Notes under the pieces: model-generated | What the model saw: only the letters and a program-made list of their open reading frames with translations | What the model was told of the DNA's origin: nothing | Databases searched by the model: none | Assembly: GCA_015660615.1 (NCBI GenBank) | Contig: DQKQ01000218.1 | Location: 1 to 11,753, forward strand | Direction: 5' to 3' | Length of the DNA stretch: 11,753 bases | Source: Flavobacteriales bacterium | Lineage (GTDB): Bacteria > Bacteroidota > Bacteroidia > Flavobacteriales_D > Sanyastnellaceae | Program-made: the position numbers and the translations under genes | Part shown: piece by piece, positions 1 through 6,241 of the stretch | How positions within the stretch are numbered: position 1 is the stretch's first letter | Layout: every line of letters starts with the position of its first letter

Positions 1-383
1 TAGTTGAGCATATTTGGGCTGTCGGCGAAAACGAAGATCTTTCAATACGTAATTACCCTGGTAACTACACACAGTATCGGTTATCGCGCGCGGAAAAGAT
101 TGCCGTTGCTCGAGCAGCGACTTCAGACTCTGATTCTGACTCGAAGCCTGTGAAGGTAAAGGGCGATTACTCAGCTAAACTATCATACAAAGAAAAATTT
201 GAGTTTGAAAAACTCGGACCTCTTATTGAACAGCTCGAAGTGAAGCGAGATACGTTATCTGCTAAACTTGAAACGTGTAATTCTCACGAAGATTTAATAA
301 AACTCGGGGATAAGCTTGGTAATGTCACCTCAGATCTAGACGAAGCAGAGATGCGATGGCTTGAGTTGGCTGAAAGAGCTTAG
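1..383 (+). CDS. ABC-F family ATPase, Uup type (3' end only)
   Basis: The reading frame is open from the left edge (first full codon at 3) and gives about 126 residues to the TAG at 381-383, so the gene starts outside the window. The visible part begins in the last strand of the second nucleotide-binding domain: HIWAVGENEDLSIRNYPGNY resembles the 'F-G--I--FPGNYTQY' end of Uup-type proteins. An acidic linker (SDSDSDSK) follows, and then a Lys/Glu-rich region opening with KLSYKEK and ending in EMRWLELAE, typical of the C-terminal coiled-coil domain of Uup. ABC-F proteins are soluble ATPases without membrane domains that act on ribosomes or branched DNA; which applies here cannot be read from the tail. 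A GTG at 150 opens a shorter frame but is internal, because the homology continues upstream. The gene converges on paaE with one base between their stop codons. Confidence 0.85.
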   Translation, partial: VEHIWAVGENEDLSIRNYPGNYTQYRLSRAEKIAVARAATSDSDSDSKPVKVKGDYSAKLSYKEKFEFEKLGPLIEQLEVKRDTLSAKLETCNSHEDLIKLGDKLGNVTSDLDEAEMRWLELAERA

Positions 384-384
384 A

Positions 385-1455
385 TTAAGGCTGGTCGAAG
401 TCCATTACAAATGGCCCATCTCCTTCGGGGTGAGATTGACATGCAAGAACATAACCATTCTCCACTTCTTCTTCTTCTAAAGCAAAGTTGATGTCCATCG
501 AAGCGCTACCGGAAGTCATTTTACAACGGCAAGTGCAACAAACTCCTCCTTGGCATGAGAAGGGTACATCAACTCCAGAATCTAAAGCAGCTTGGAGTAT
601 TGATTTGCCTGATCGTTTTACTGAGACTTGAGTTGTAATGCCATCAAGGACAATGGAAACTTCGACCTCTTCACCAGAAGTCGACGAAGTGGTTTCGACT
701 GAAGATTCTTTAACGGGATCTGAAGAGGATGTGAAGAGTTCATATTTGACTGCCGAGTCCGGCATACCAGCCCCAGTGAGAGCTGTTCTACAATCTGAAA
801 TCATAGATTCAGGGCCGCACAGGTAAGCTACGTCAAAAGAAGATGGGGAAATAACTTCGGGGAAAATACGCGAGAGACGCTTTGAGTCAAGGCGACCTGA
901 GAAGAGTTCGATTTCTGCAGGTTCACGAGTGAGAAAATTAAAGAGTTGAAGACGTTCTAAATAGGTGTCTTTCAGGTCGGATAATTCGTCCTTAAATATG
1001 ATACTCGAAGTCTCTTTGTTAACATAGCAAAGGGCGAATTTAGCTGAGAGGTCGGTTGAGAGTACGTCCTTTATTATTGAAATAACCGGTGTAATTCCTG
1101 ATCCTGCCGCGATGGCAAGGTGGTTTTTAACAGAGTCGTTGAAATCGCGAGTGAAACGACCATCAGGAGGGAGAGACTCTAGAGTATCGCCAACAGCAAG
1201 GACGCGATTACAAAAAGTGCTAAACTTACCTCCTGGCACTTCCTTAACTGCTACACGTAGAACTCCTTCAGAAGGAGATGAACATAGAGAGTAACTGCGA
1301 CGAACATCATCACCATCTATTTTAGCAAGGAGCGTGAGATACTGGCCAGCAAGGAAGATGAAAGATTCGCCTGAAACTGGTTCGAGTAAAATCGAAACTG
1401 ATTCAGAAGTTTCACGACAGATCTCTGTAACTCGGAGTGTTTGGAATTTAGACAT
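385..1455 (-). CDS. paaE: 1,2-phenylacetyl-CoA epoxidase, reductase subunit PaaE
   Basis: This is the electron-transfer subunit, passing electrons from NAD(P)H through FAD and a 2Fe-2S centre to the PaaA di-iron site in the cytoplasm. The 356 residues are close to the usual family length. The N-terminal ferredoxin-reductase part has the flavin-binding RSYS (53-56) and GSGITP (119-123 region), and CGPE (213-216) marks the end of the nucleotide domain. A Ser/Thr/Glu-rich linker (about 242-262) leads to a plant-type ferredoxin domain with Cys301, Cys306, Cys309 and Cys339, the exact C-x4-C-x2-C-x29-C spacing. The ATG start is supported by a -7 promoter box four bases upstream. In many bacteria paaE is the last gene of paaABCDE; here it is alone on the opposite strand, divergent from paaA. 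It ends one base from the ABC-F gene, leaving no room for a separate terminator. Confidence 0.95.
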   Translation of the reverse strand: MSKFQTLRVTEICRETSESVSILLEPVSGESFIFLAGQYLTLLAKIDGDDVRRSYSLCSSPSEGVLRVAVKEVPGGKFSTFCNRVLAVGDTLESLPPDGRFTRDFNDSVKNHLAIAAGSGITPVISIIKDVLSTDLSAKFALCYVNKETSSIIFKDELSDLKDTYLERLQLFNFLTREPAEIELFSGRLDSKRLSRIFPEVISPSSFDVAYLCGPESMISDCRTALTGAGMPDSAVKYELFTSSSDPVKESSVETTSSTSGEEVEVSIVLDGITTQVSVKRSGKSILQAALDSGVDVPFSCQGGVCCTCRCKMTSGSASMDINFALEEEEVENGYVLACQSHPEGDGPFVMDFDQP

Positions 1456-1459
1456 GGCG

Positions 1460-1467
1460 CGAAGGTA
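1460..1467 (-). promoter_or_regulatory. Predicted -7 box of paaE
   Basis: On the minus strand this reads TACCTTCG, one mismatch from the Bacteroidota -7 consensus TAnnTTTG. It ends four bases before the paaE ATG, implying a leaderless or nearly leaderless mRNA. The same octamer lies just before the bamD ATG. I see no clear -33 TTTG at normal spacing. Confidence 0.55.
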
Positions 1468-1492
1468 GAGAGGGAAAAGTAATTTATAATGA

Positions 1493-1502
1493 TTTGATCA
1501 AA
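1493..1502. promoter_or_regulatory. Palindrome at the centre of the paaE/paaA divergent promoters
   Basis: TTTGATCAAA is a perfect 10-bp palindrome centred at 1497.5. That is exactly midway between the A of the paaE ATG (1455) and the A of the paaA ATG (1540), and 25 bp from the near edge of each -7 box. If both transcripts are leaderless, it sits about 42 bp upstream of each start, a position typical of activators that touch RNA polymerase. It is a candidate dimer-binding operator shared by both directions. No regulator gene is in the window to pair it with. Confidence 0.45.
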
Positions 1503-1527
1503 ATCAAAAGAAAAAAAATGTTAGCAG

Positions 1528-1535
1528 TATCTTTG
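1528..1535 (+). promoter_or_regulatory. Predicted -7 box of paaA
   Basis: TATCTTTG is a perfect match to the Bacteroidota -7 consensus TAnnTTTG and ends four bases before the paaA ATG, suggesting a leaderless mRNA for the paaABCDI operon. An A-rich tract (1507-1518) lies upstream. A TTTG at 1493-1496 is 31 bp away, too far for a normal -33 element, so the promoter may need an activator. Confidence 0.65.
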
Positions 1536-1539
1536 ATAG

Positions 1540-2469
1540 ATGATTCAAACTGTAGAACAATTTGACGCCTACGTAGCTGCTGAGAAAAAAATTGAGCCAA
1601 AAGATTGGATGCCAGATGGTTATCGGAAAACGTTGATTCGTCAAATTTCGCAGCATGCGCATTCTGAGGTGGTGGGGATGCTACCTGAGGGGAATTGGAT
1701 TACAAGAGCGCCAAGTTTGCAGAGGAAGGCAATTTTACTAGCTAAAGTTCAAGATGAAGCCGGGCATGGGTTGTATCTGTATTCTGCAGCGGAGACTCTA
1801 GGAGTAGAGAGGTCTGATCTTGTCGACGACTTATTGAGTGGCAAAGCAAAGTACAGCAGCATCTTTAATTACCCCGTATTAACATGGGCAGATATTGGAG
1901 CAATTGGTTGGCTTGTTGATGGTGCGGCGATTTTGAATCAGGTACCTCTTTGTAGGTGTAGCTACGGTCCTTACTCAAGGTCTATGATTAGGGTTTGTAA
2001 AGAGGAGAGTTTTCACCAAAGACAGGGATATTCAATCATGGTGGAGCTTATGAAAGGCAATGAAGCCCAAAGGGAGATGGCTCAGGATGCTCTAAACCGT
2101 TGGTGGTGGCCGTCACTTATGATGTTTGGTCCAAGTGACAAGGACAGTGAACACAGTTCGCAGAATATGAAATGGAAGATTAAGCGCTTTACAAATGATG
2201 AATTACGCCAAAGAATGGTTGACATGACCGTTCCCCAAGCAGAGTGCATAGGACTTAAGATGCCCGATAAGGAGTTGAAGTGGAATGATGAGACCGGCCA
2301 CCATGATTTCGGTGAGATTGATTGGGATGAGTTTTACAATGTGCTTGCTGGAAACGGTCCTTGTAATGAGGAAAGACTTGCTGTGCGAAACAAAGCTCAC
2401 GATGATGGAGCTTGGGTAAGAGAAGCGGCGGTAGCATACGCAGATAAAAAAAAGAAAACAAAAGGCTAA
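1540..2469 (+). CDS. paaA: 1,2-phenylacetyl-CoA epoxidase, catalytic subunit PaaA
   Basis: PaaA is the di-iron oxygenase subunit that turns phenylacetyl-CoA into its 1,2-epoxide, the committing step of aerobic phenylacetate breakdown in the cytoplasm. The 309 residues match family size. Both carboxylate-bridged iron motifs are present: Glu73-x-x-His76 (in KVQDEAGHGLYLYSA) and Glu156-x-x-His159 (in CKEESFHQRQG), with a further conserved Glu43 near the N-terminus, so the enzyme looks active. The conserved block NQVPLCRCSYGPYSR lies between them. The ATG at 1540 is chosen because the family N-terminus begins here and a -7 box sits four bases upstream; there is no Shine-Dalgarno sequence. It leads the operon, 12 bp before paaB. 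Its early codons rarely end in C (3 of the first 68), unlike paaB and paaC. The last residues are a Lys-rich tail (KKKKTKG). Confidence 0.97.
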   Translation: MIQTVEQFDAYVAAEKKIEPKDWMPDGYRKTLIRQISQHAHSEVVGMLPEGNWITRAPSLQRKAILLAKVQDEAGHGLYLYSAAETLGVERSDLVDDLLSGKAKYSSIFNYPVLTWADIGAIGWLVDGAAILNQVPLCRCSYGPYSRSMIRVCKEESFHQRQGYSIMVELMKGNEAQREMAQDALNRWWWPSLMMFGPSDKDSEHSSQNMKWKIKRFTNDELRQRMVDMTVPQAECIGLKMPDKELKWNDETGHHDFGEIDWDEFYNVLAGNGPCNEERLAVRNKAHDDGAWVREAAVAYADKKKKTKG

Positions 2470-2481
2470 AAGCATAATAGG

Positions 2482-2775
2482 ATGAGCGACACTAAAAACA
2501 ATTGGCCTTTGTGGGAGGTTTTCATACGTAGCAAGCAAGGACTTGGACACAAACATGTAGGTAGCCTTCACGCCTCTGACGCAGAAATGGCTATAGGAAA
2601 CGCCCGCGATGTCTACACTCGTAGGCAGGAAGGCGTTAGCATCTGGGTTGTACCATCAGAGAGTATTTCGGCAAGTTCTCCTAAAGATTCTGAAGCGCTT
2701 TTCGATCCGGCTAACGATAAAGTGTACCGTCACCCCACTTTCTTCGTCCTCCCGGACGAGGTGAACCATATGTAA
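2482..2775 (+). CDS. paaB: 1,2-phenylacetyl-CoA epoxidase subunit PaaB
   Basis: PaaB is a small non-catalytic subunit that bridges PaaAC dimers in the epoxidase complex. The protein is 97 residues, the normal size. The conserved start NWPLWEVFIRSKQGLGHKHV, the middle part with YTRRQEGVSIWVVPS, and the C-terminal DKVYRHPTFF are hallmark PaaB segments. It starts at an ATG 12 bp after the paaA stop, with only a weak purine stretch (AATAGG) as possible ribosome site, and is followed 21 bp later by paaC. Of its first 57 codons 18 end in C, in contrast to paaA just upstream. The complete subunit set next to it leaves little doubt about identity. Confidence 0.95.
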   Translation: MSDTKNNWPLWEVFIRSKQGLGHKHVGSLHASDAEMAIGNARDVYTRRQEGVSIWVVPSESISASSPKDSEALFDPANDKVYRHPTFFVLPDEVNHM

Positions 2776-2796
2776 TCAAACTGTATATCTAAGAAC

Positions 2797-3558
2797 GTGA
2801 ATAAATCTCAGCACAAACAGGCTCTTTTACGCCTAGGTGACGACGCTCTCATCCTAGGCCAACGCCTGGGCGAATGGTGTGGCCACGCTCCTGCCCTAGA
2901 AGAAGACATTGCGCTCACTAACATCGCACTTGATCTTATAGGCCAAACCCAGTCATATCTCTCCCTAGCCGGCTCTCTCCATGAAGATGATACACAAACT
3001 GACGACCAACTTGCGTTCCACAGAATAGAGAGAGATTTCCAGAACTTACTTCTCGTTGAACAACCCAATGGCGACTTCGGTGATACTATCGTGCGTCAGT
3101 TTCTTTTCGACTACTACGCTCTATTTAGAGCAGAACATATCGCTTCTCAAGTCTTCGACATAGATGCAGCAGCTATTGCCGCAAAAGCAATAAAAGAAAT
3201 TCGATACCATGCAGATCATAGTAGCAAGTGGGTAATACGCCTCGGAGACGGCACAGACGAAAGCCATTCCCGTGTTCAAAAATCGCTTAATAAATTGTGG
3301 AAGTTTACGGGAGAAATGTTCACGGTTGACGAAATCGATATCGTTGGTGCTGCCTCAGGCCTCCTACCCGACCTCGATTCTATCAAAACCAAGTGGGACT
3401 CCGCTATTAACGCTGTCTTAAAAGATGCTACTCTTAAACGTCCAGAAGATGGGTGGATGCAAAAAGGAGGGCGCAGTGGTATACATACTGAATCATTCGG
3501 GTTTTTACTCGCCGAGATGCAAAGCCTCCCTCGCGCCTACCCAGACGCAACCTGGTAA
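2797..3558 (+). CDS. paaC: 1,2-phenylacetyl-CoA epoxidase subunit PaaC
   Basis: PaaC is a ferritin-fold partner of PaaA; in the characterised E. coli complex it is structural and does not carry the catalytic iron site. The product is 253 residues, close to the usual 250. The signature GQRLGEWCGHAPALEEDIAL (about 21-40) and the following NIALDLIGQTQSYL are highly typical, as are the HADHSSKWVIRLGDGT segment and the C-terminal GRSGIHTESFGFLLAEMQ. The start is a GTG, 21 bp after paaB; no in-frame ATG fits better, and the conserved sequence starts soon after it. The stop (TAA) shares one base with the paaD ATG, so the two are probably translationally coupled. C-ended codons are frequent (23 of the first 68). 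Confidence 0.95.
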   Translation: MNKSQHKQALLRLGDDALILGQRLGEWCGHAPALEEDIALTNIALDLIGQTQSYLSLAGSLHEDDTQTDDQLAFHRIERDFQNLLLVEQPNGDFGDTIVRQFLFDYYALFRAEHIASQVFDIDAAAIAAKAIKEIRYHADHSSKWVIRLGDGTDESHSRVQKSLNKLWKFTGEMFTVDEIDIVGAASGLLPDLDSIKTKWDSAINAVLKDATLKRPEDGWMQKGGRSGIHTESFGFLLAEMQSLPRAYPDATW

Positions 3559-4082
3559 TGAAGGAAGAAAGTGGTAATATCGGAAAATCCCTTGAGGCTG
3601 CGGCATTAATCAAGGTTGTAAAACGCCAACTCGAGGACGTTATGGATCCCGAACTTCCCTTCCTTAGCGTTAGCGATATGGGAATACTACGTGATGTAAT
3701 CTTCGAAAACGGTCACACTATTTGCATCATCACCCCGACCTATTCCGGCTGCCCAGCAACTGACGTAATCACAAAAGAGGTACTCGCAGCGGCTCGCGTT
3801 ATGGACCCCAAGTCTGAAGTACGTATTGCAATGAGCCCTGCCTGGACTACAGATTGGATCTCAGACAAAGCACGCGAAAAAATGACTAAGAATGGCATTG
3901 CACCACCTGAGGGCTTAAGCCACGATAGAGCTTTCCTAACGGGCGATGACCGCATCATCCCCTGCCCTATTTGCAAAAGCAGAGATACAAATCTTGTATC
4001 TCCATTCGGCTCCACAGCCTGTAAAGCTTCTTTTAGTTGCAATAAGTGCTTAGAACCATTCGAACATTTTAAATGCATTTAA
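3558..4082 (+). CDS. paaD: Phenylacetyl-CoA epoxidase maturation protein PaaD
   Basis: PaaD is an MIP18/SufT-like protein (called PaaJ in some nomenclatures) thought to assist assembly of metal centres in the epoxidase; it is not part of the purified oxygenase. The 174 residues show the MIP18 features: LEDVMDPELPFLSVSDMGI (about 25-43) with the DPE core, and the TYSGCPA loop with Cys65. The C-terminal part carries a zinc-ribbon-like set, Cys136-x2-Cys139 and Cys161-x2-Cys164, with extra Cys155 and Cys173, as expected for PaaD rather than for shorter SufT proteins. The ATG overlaps the paaC stop by one base (TAATG). A 17-bp palindrome lies directly after its stop, before paaI. Confidence 0.93.
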   Translation: MKEESGNIGKSLEAAALIKVVKRQLEDVMDPELPFLSVSDMGILRDVIFENGHTICIITPTYSGCPATDVITKEVLAAARVMDPKSEVRIAMSPAWTTDWISDKAREKMTKNGIAPPEGLSHDRAFLTGDDRIIPCPICKSRDTNLVSPFGSTACKASFSCNKCLEPFEHFKCI

Positions 4083-4086
4083 AACT

Positions 4087-4103
4087 GACTTGTTAAACAA
4101 GTC
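4087..4103. repeat. 17-bp perfect palindrome between paaD and paaI
   Basis: GACTTGTT-A-AACAAGTC: two exact 8-bp arms around a single base, filling most of the 29-bp gap before paaI. As RNA it can fold as a 6-bp stem with a 5-base loop. No T-run follows, so it is not a standard terminator. It could be an operator for paaI, or an mRNA hairpin that adjusts expression of paaI relative to the epoxidase genes. Confidence 0.5.
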
Positions 4104-4111
4104 TTGAACTC

Positions 4112-4531
4112 ATGAGCGAAGATTACGGAAACATACATCCCATTGTTAAAAAACTCCTTGTAGATGACAGTATGACAAAGTGGCTTAAAGCAGAAGTTCT
4201 TGAGTCTCGTCCAGGGTTTTGTAAACTTCAAATGACTGCTCGCGAAGAGATGGCGAACGGGTTTGGGATCATTCACGGCTCGATTACATTCGCACTCGCT
4301 GATAGCGCAATAGCCTTTGCTTCAAATGCTCATGGCCGTCATGCGTTAAGCCTCAACACTTCAATCCGTCATTTATCCTCAGTACGAGTGGGAGATGTGA
4401 TTACTGCAGAAGCTACTGTAACAAAGCTCAAACATCGAGTTGCGAACGTCGATGCCATCATCCTCAACCAAGACGGAATTAGAGTTGCCGATGTTCAATC
4501 GACTGGGTATAGAAAAAAAGAAGAGTGGTAA
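4112..4531 (+). CDS. paaI: Hydroxyphenylacetyl-CoA thioesterase PaaI
   Basis: PaaI is a hotdog-fold acyl-CoA thioesterase that releases CoA from phenylacetyl-CoA derivatives, probably to rescue CoA trapped in dead-end intermediates. The 139 residues are the standard length. The motif NGFGIIHGSITFALADSAIA (49-68) matches the family's N-G-x-x-x-HGG-x-x-F-x-LAD core; the catalytic Asp corresponds to Asp64. The usual HGG reads HGS here, a mild variation. The start ATG lies 29 bp after paaD and behind a perfect palindrome, so it may have its own control. The last 37 bp overlap the 3' end of the oppositely oriented ABC exporter gene, and a hairpin with a T-run straddles its stop codon. Confidence 0.92.
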   Translation: MSEDYGNIHPIVKKLLVDDSMTKWLKAEVLESRPGFCKLQMTAREEMANGFGIIHGSITFALADSAIAFASNAHGRHALSLNTSIRHLSSVRVGDVITAEATVTKLKHRVANVDAIILNQDGIRVADVQSTGYRKKEEW

Positions 4532-6234
4532 ACTCCATTTTTTTCTAAAAGCTCTTCATGAGTTCCACTTTCTACTATGACTCCATCCTTGACAACACAA
4601 ATTTTATCTGAGTAGCGTATAGTGCTTAGCCTGTGTGCAACAATCAGTGAAGTCCTCCCCTTTGTAATAGAAGCTGTCGCTTTTTGAATAAGTCTCTCCG
4701 ATTCAGAATCTATAGAGGATGTCGCCTCATCTAAAATCAGAATGCTGGGTTTTGCAACGTAAGCTCGCATAAAAGCTATAAGTTGGCGTTGCCCCACAGA
4801 CAACATCGCCCCCCTCTCACGAACGTTAAGGTCTAAACCATCTTTATATTGACTGATAAATTCAGCTGCCCCAACTGTTTCAGCTGCCTCCATAATTTCA
4901 GCATCAGTTATAGTTTCATCATGCAATGAAACATTTGCCCTTAAGCTGTCTGACATCAGAAACACTTCCTGCTGAACCACACCCACATTTTCTCTGAGCT
5001 TAGTAAGTGGTATTTCGCGAATATCAACACCGTCTATTCGAATTATTCCTTTCTGAAACTCATAGAATCTTGACAATAGCCCGATAATAGAACTCTTCCC
5101 TGCCCCCGTAGCTCCTACAAAAGCCACCGTTTCTCCAGGCTCTATTGTAAACGAAACACCCTTTAACACCCAGTTCTCATCACTATTCTTATCGTTGTAG
5201 GAAAACCAAACATCCTCAAACTCTATCCTACCCTCAAACGTTACATTTCCATTTTCTCCCTTATCAGATACGGATTCATTTTGTAGCAAAAGATTAAACA
5301 CTCTTTCTGCATTTATAATACCCATTTGCAACACATTAAATCTATCAGCAAGCTGCCTTATCGGTCTATAGAGCATAAAAACATAAAGCACGAATTGAAG
5401 AACCACTCCTAAGGTTATATCTCCATCAACAACTCCTCCTATTCCTAACCACAACAACAGAGCTACACTTGTCGCACTAAGCATTTCCACTACTGGAAAG
5501 AAAATGCTGAACGCTTTTATTGAACTAACATTTGCATCCTGATGCTTCCTGTTTAGATCAGCAAACTTTTCCTCCTCCTCCTTCTCCCTACTATATGCCT
5601 GTACGATATGCATTCCTGTAACGTGCTCCTGCACGAATTCATTCATATTAGAAACCTGGTTTCTAACATCAGCAAACGATTTCTTTATATGTTTTTGAAA
5701 GATGCGTGTAGCCACTAATAGAATCGGAATCGGTAGAATCACGAAAAAAGTTAGCTTCAAATCAATTACTACCATAGCGATTAGAACCACTATCAAAGTG
5801 AGTATATCTCCAATTGCATTTAGAAGTCCATTCGAAAACACATTTGCGATACCATCAACATCACTAACCAATCTAGTGACAAGCTTGCCCACAGGCGTTT
5901 TGTCGAAAAACCTGAGGCGGAAAGCCATGAGATGTCTAAAAAGTTTGGTCCTTAGATTTAGAGAGACACTAAGGGCAACCCAATTTGCTAAGTAGGTAAC
6001 TCGATACTTTAGAAAGGCTTCAAAGAATAAAATTCCAACAATTGCCAAGAAAACGTTGAGCATACCCTCATAATCTCCATTTGCCATTTCAACATCAACC
6101 GCATGTTGAATCAAAGCTGGTCTAACCCAAACTATACTCGATAGAAAGATAATTAATACGCCAGTTATCGTGAAACGAGTCCTATAGGGCTTCACCTCAC
6201 TCAGTATCAATTTAAGGGTTCTGTTTTTTATCAT
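4495..6234 (-). CDS. MsbA-like ABC exporter, fused permease and ATPase
   Basis: A type IV ABC half-transporter of 579 residues, expected in the inner membrane as a dimer exporting a lipid or hydrophobic compound. Residues 1-310 form the membrane domain, with hydrophobic segments near 21-40, 58-75, 138-157, 160-177, 248-268 and 272-290. The ATPase has Walker A GATGAGKSS (374-382), a Q-loop at Gln421/422 (VVQQEVF), signature LSVGQRQ (478-484; SVGQ in place of SGGQ), Walker B ILILDE (498-503) with catalytic Glu503, and the switch His534 in IVAHRLST. All catalytic elements are intact. It starts 7 bp after the truA stop and so belongs to the operon beginning with the oxoamine synthase. The last 37 bp, including the stop, overlap paaI tail to tail. 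The substrate is unknown; MdlB-type multidrug export is an alternative. Confidence 0.93.
   Translation of the reverse strand: MIKNRTLKLILSEVKPYRTRFTITGVLIIFLSSIVWVRPALIQHAVDVEMANGDYEGMLNVFLAIVGILFFEAFLKYRVTYLANWVALSVSLNLRTKLFRHLMAFRLRFFDKTPVGKLVTRLVSDVDGIANVFSNGLLNAIGDILTLIVVLIAMVVIDLKLTFFVILPIPILLVATRIFQKHIKKSFADVRNQVSNMNEFVQEHVTGMHIVQAYSREKEEEEKFADLNRKHQDANVSSIKAFSIFFPVVEMLSATSVALLLWLGIGGVVDGDITLGVVLQFVLYVFMLYRPIRQLADRFNVLQMGIINAERVFNLLLQNESVSDKGENGNVTFEGRIEFEDVWFSYNDKNSDENWVLKGVSFTIEPGETVAFVGATGAGKSSIIGLLSRFYEFQKGIIRIDGVDIREIPLTKLRENVGVVQQEVFLMSDSLRANVSLHDETITDAEIMEAAETVGAAEFISQYKDGLDLNVRERGAMLSVGQRQLIAFMRAYVAKPSILILDEATSSIDSESERLIQKATASITKGRTSLIVAHRLSTIRYSDKICVVKDGVIVESGTHEELLEKNGVYHSSFFLYPVD
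4513..4544 (+). terminator. Candidate intrinsic terminator of the paa operon
   Basis: A run of seven A (4513-4519) and a run of seven T (4538-4544) flank a short hairpin, GAGT (4523-4526) with ACTC (4532-4535) around GGTAA. Two mismatched positions and a bulge lie between the hairpin and the A/T tracts. The paaI stop codon falls in the loop and the T-run just after it, which suits termination of the paa transcript. The mirrored A-run would resemble a terminator on the other strand, but that lies before the exporter's stop codon, so it should not work efficiently there. The stem is weak. Confidence 0.45.
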
Positions 6235-6241
6235 CGTTTCC

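Noticed and set aside
1493..1502. FNR or CRP type site for the paaE/paaA palindrome
   Set aside because: The half-sites abut directly, whereas FNR (TTGAT-n4-ATCAA) and CRP sites need a spacer, and the bases outside TTTGATCAAA do not continue the symmetry.
1474..1503. Alternative paaE promoter, TTTTG - 17 bp - TACTTTTC on the minus strand
   Set aside because: The spacing is good, but the -7 part has a mismatch at the final G, and the box next to the ATG matches the pattern shared with paaA and bamD. I keep it only as a second possibility.
2203..2571. Minus-strand reading frame of 122 codons opposite paaA/paaB
   Set aside because: It is opposite a clearly conserved gene and has no recognisable domain and no promoter, so it is a shadow frame.
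4087..4103. Intrinsic terminator between paaD and paaI
   Set aside because: The palindrome is not followed by a T-run (the next bases are TTGAACTC), and paaI belongs functionally to the same operon.
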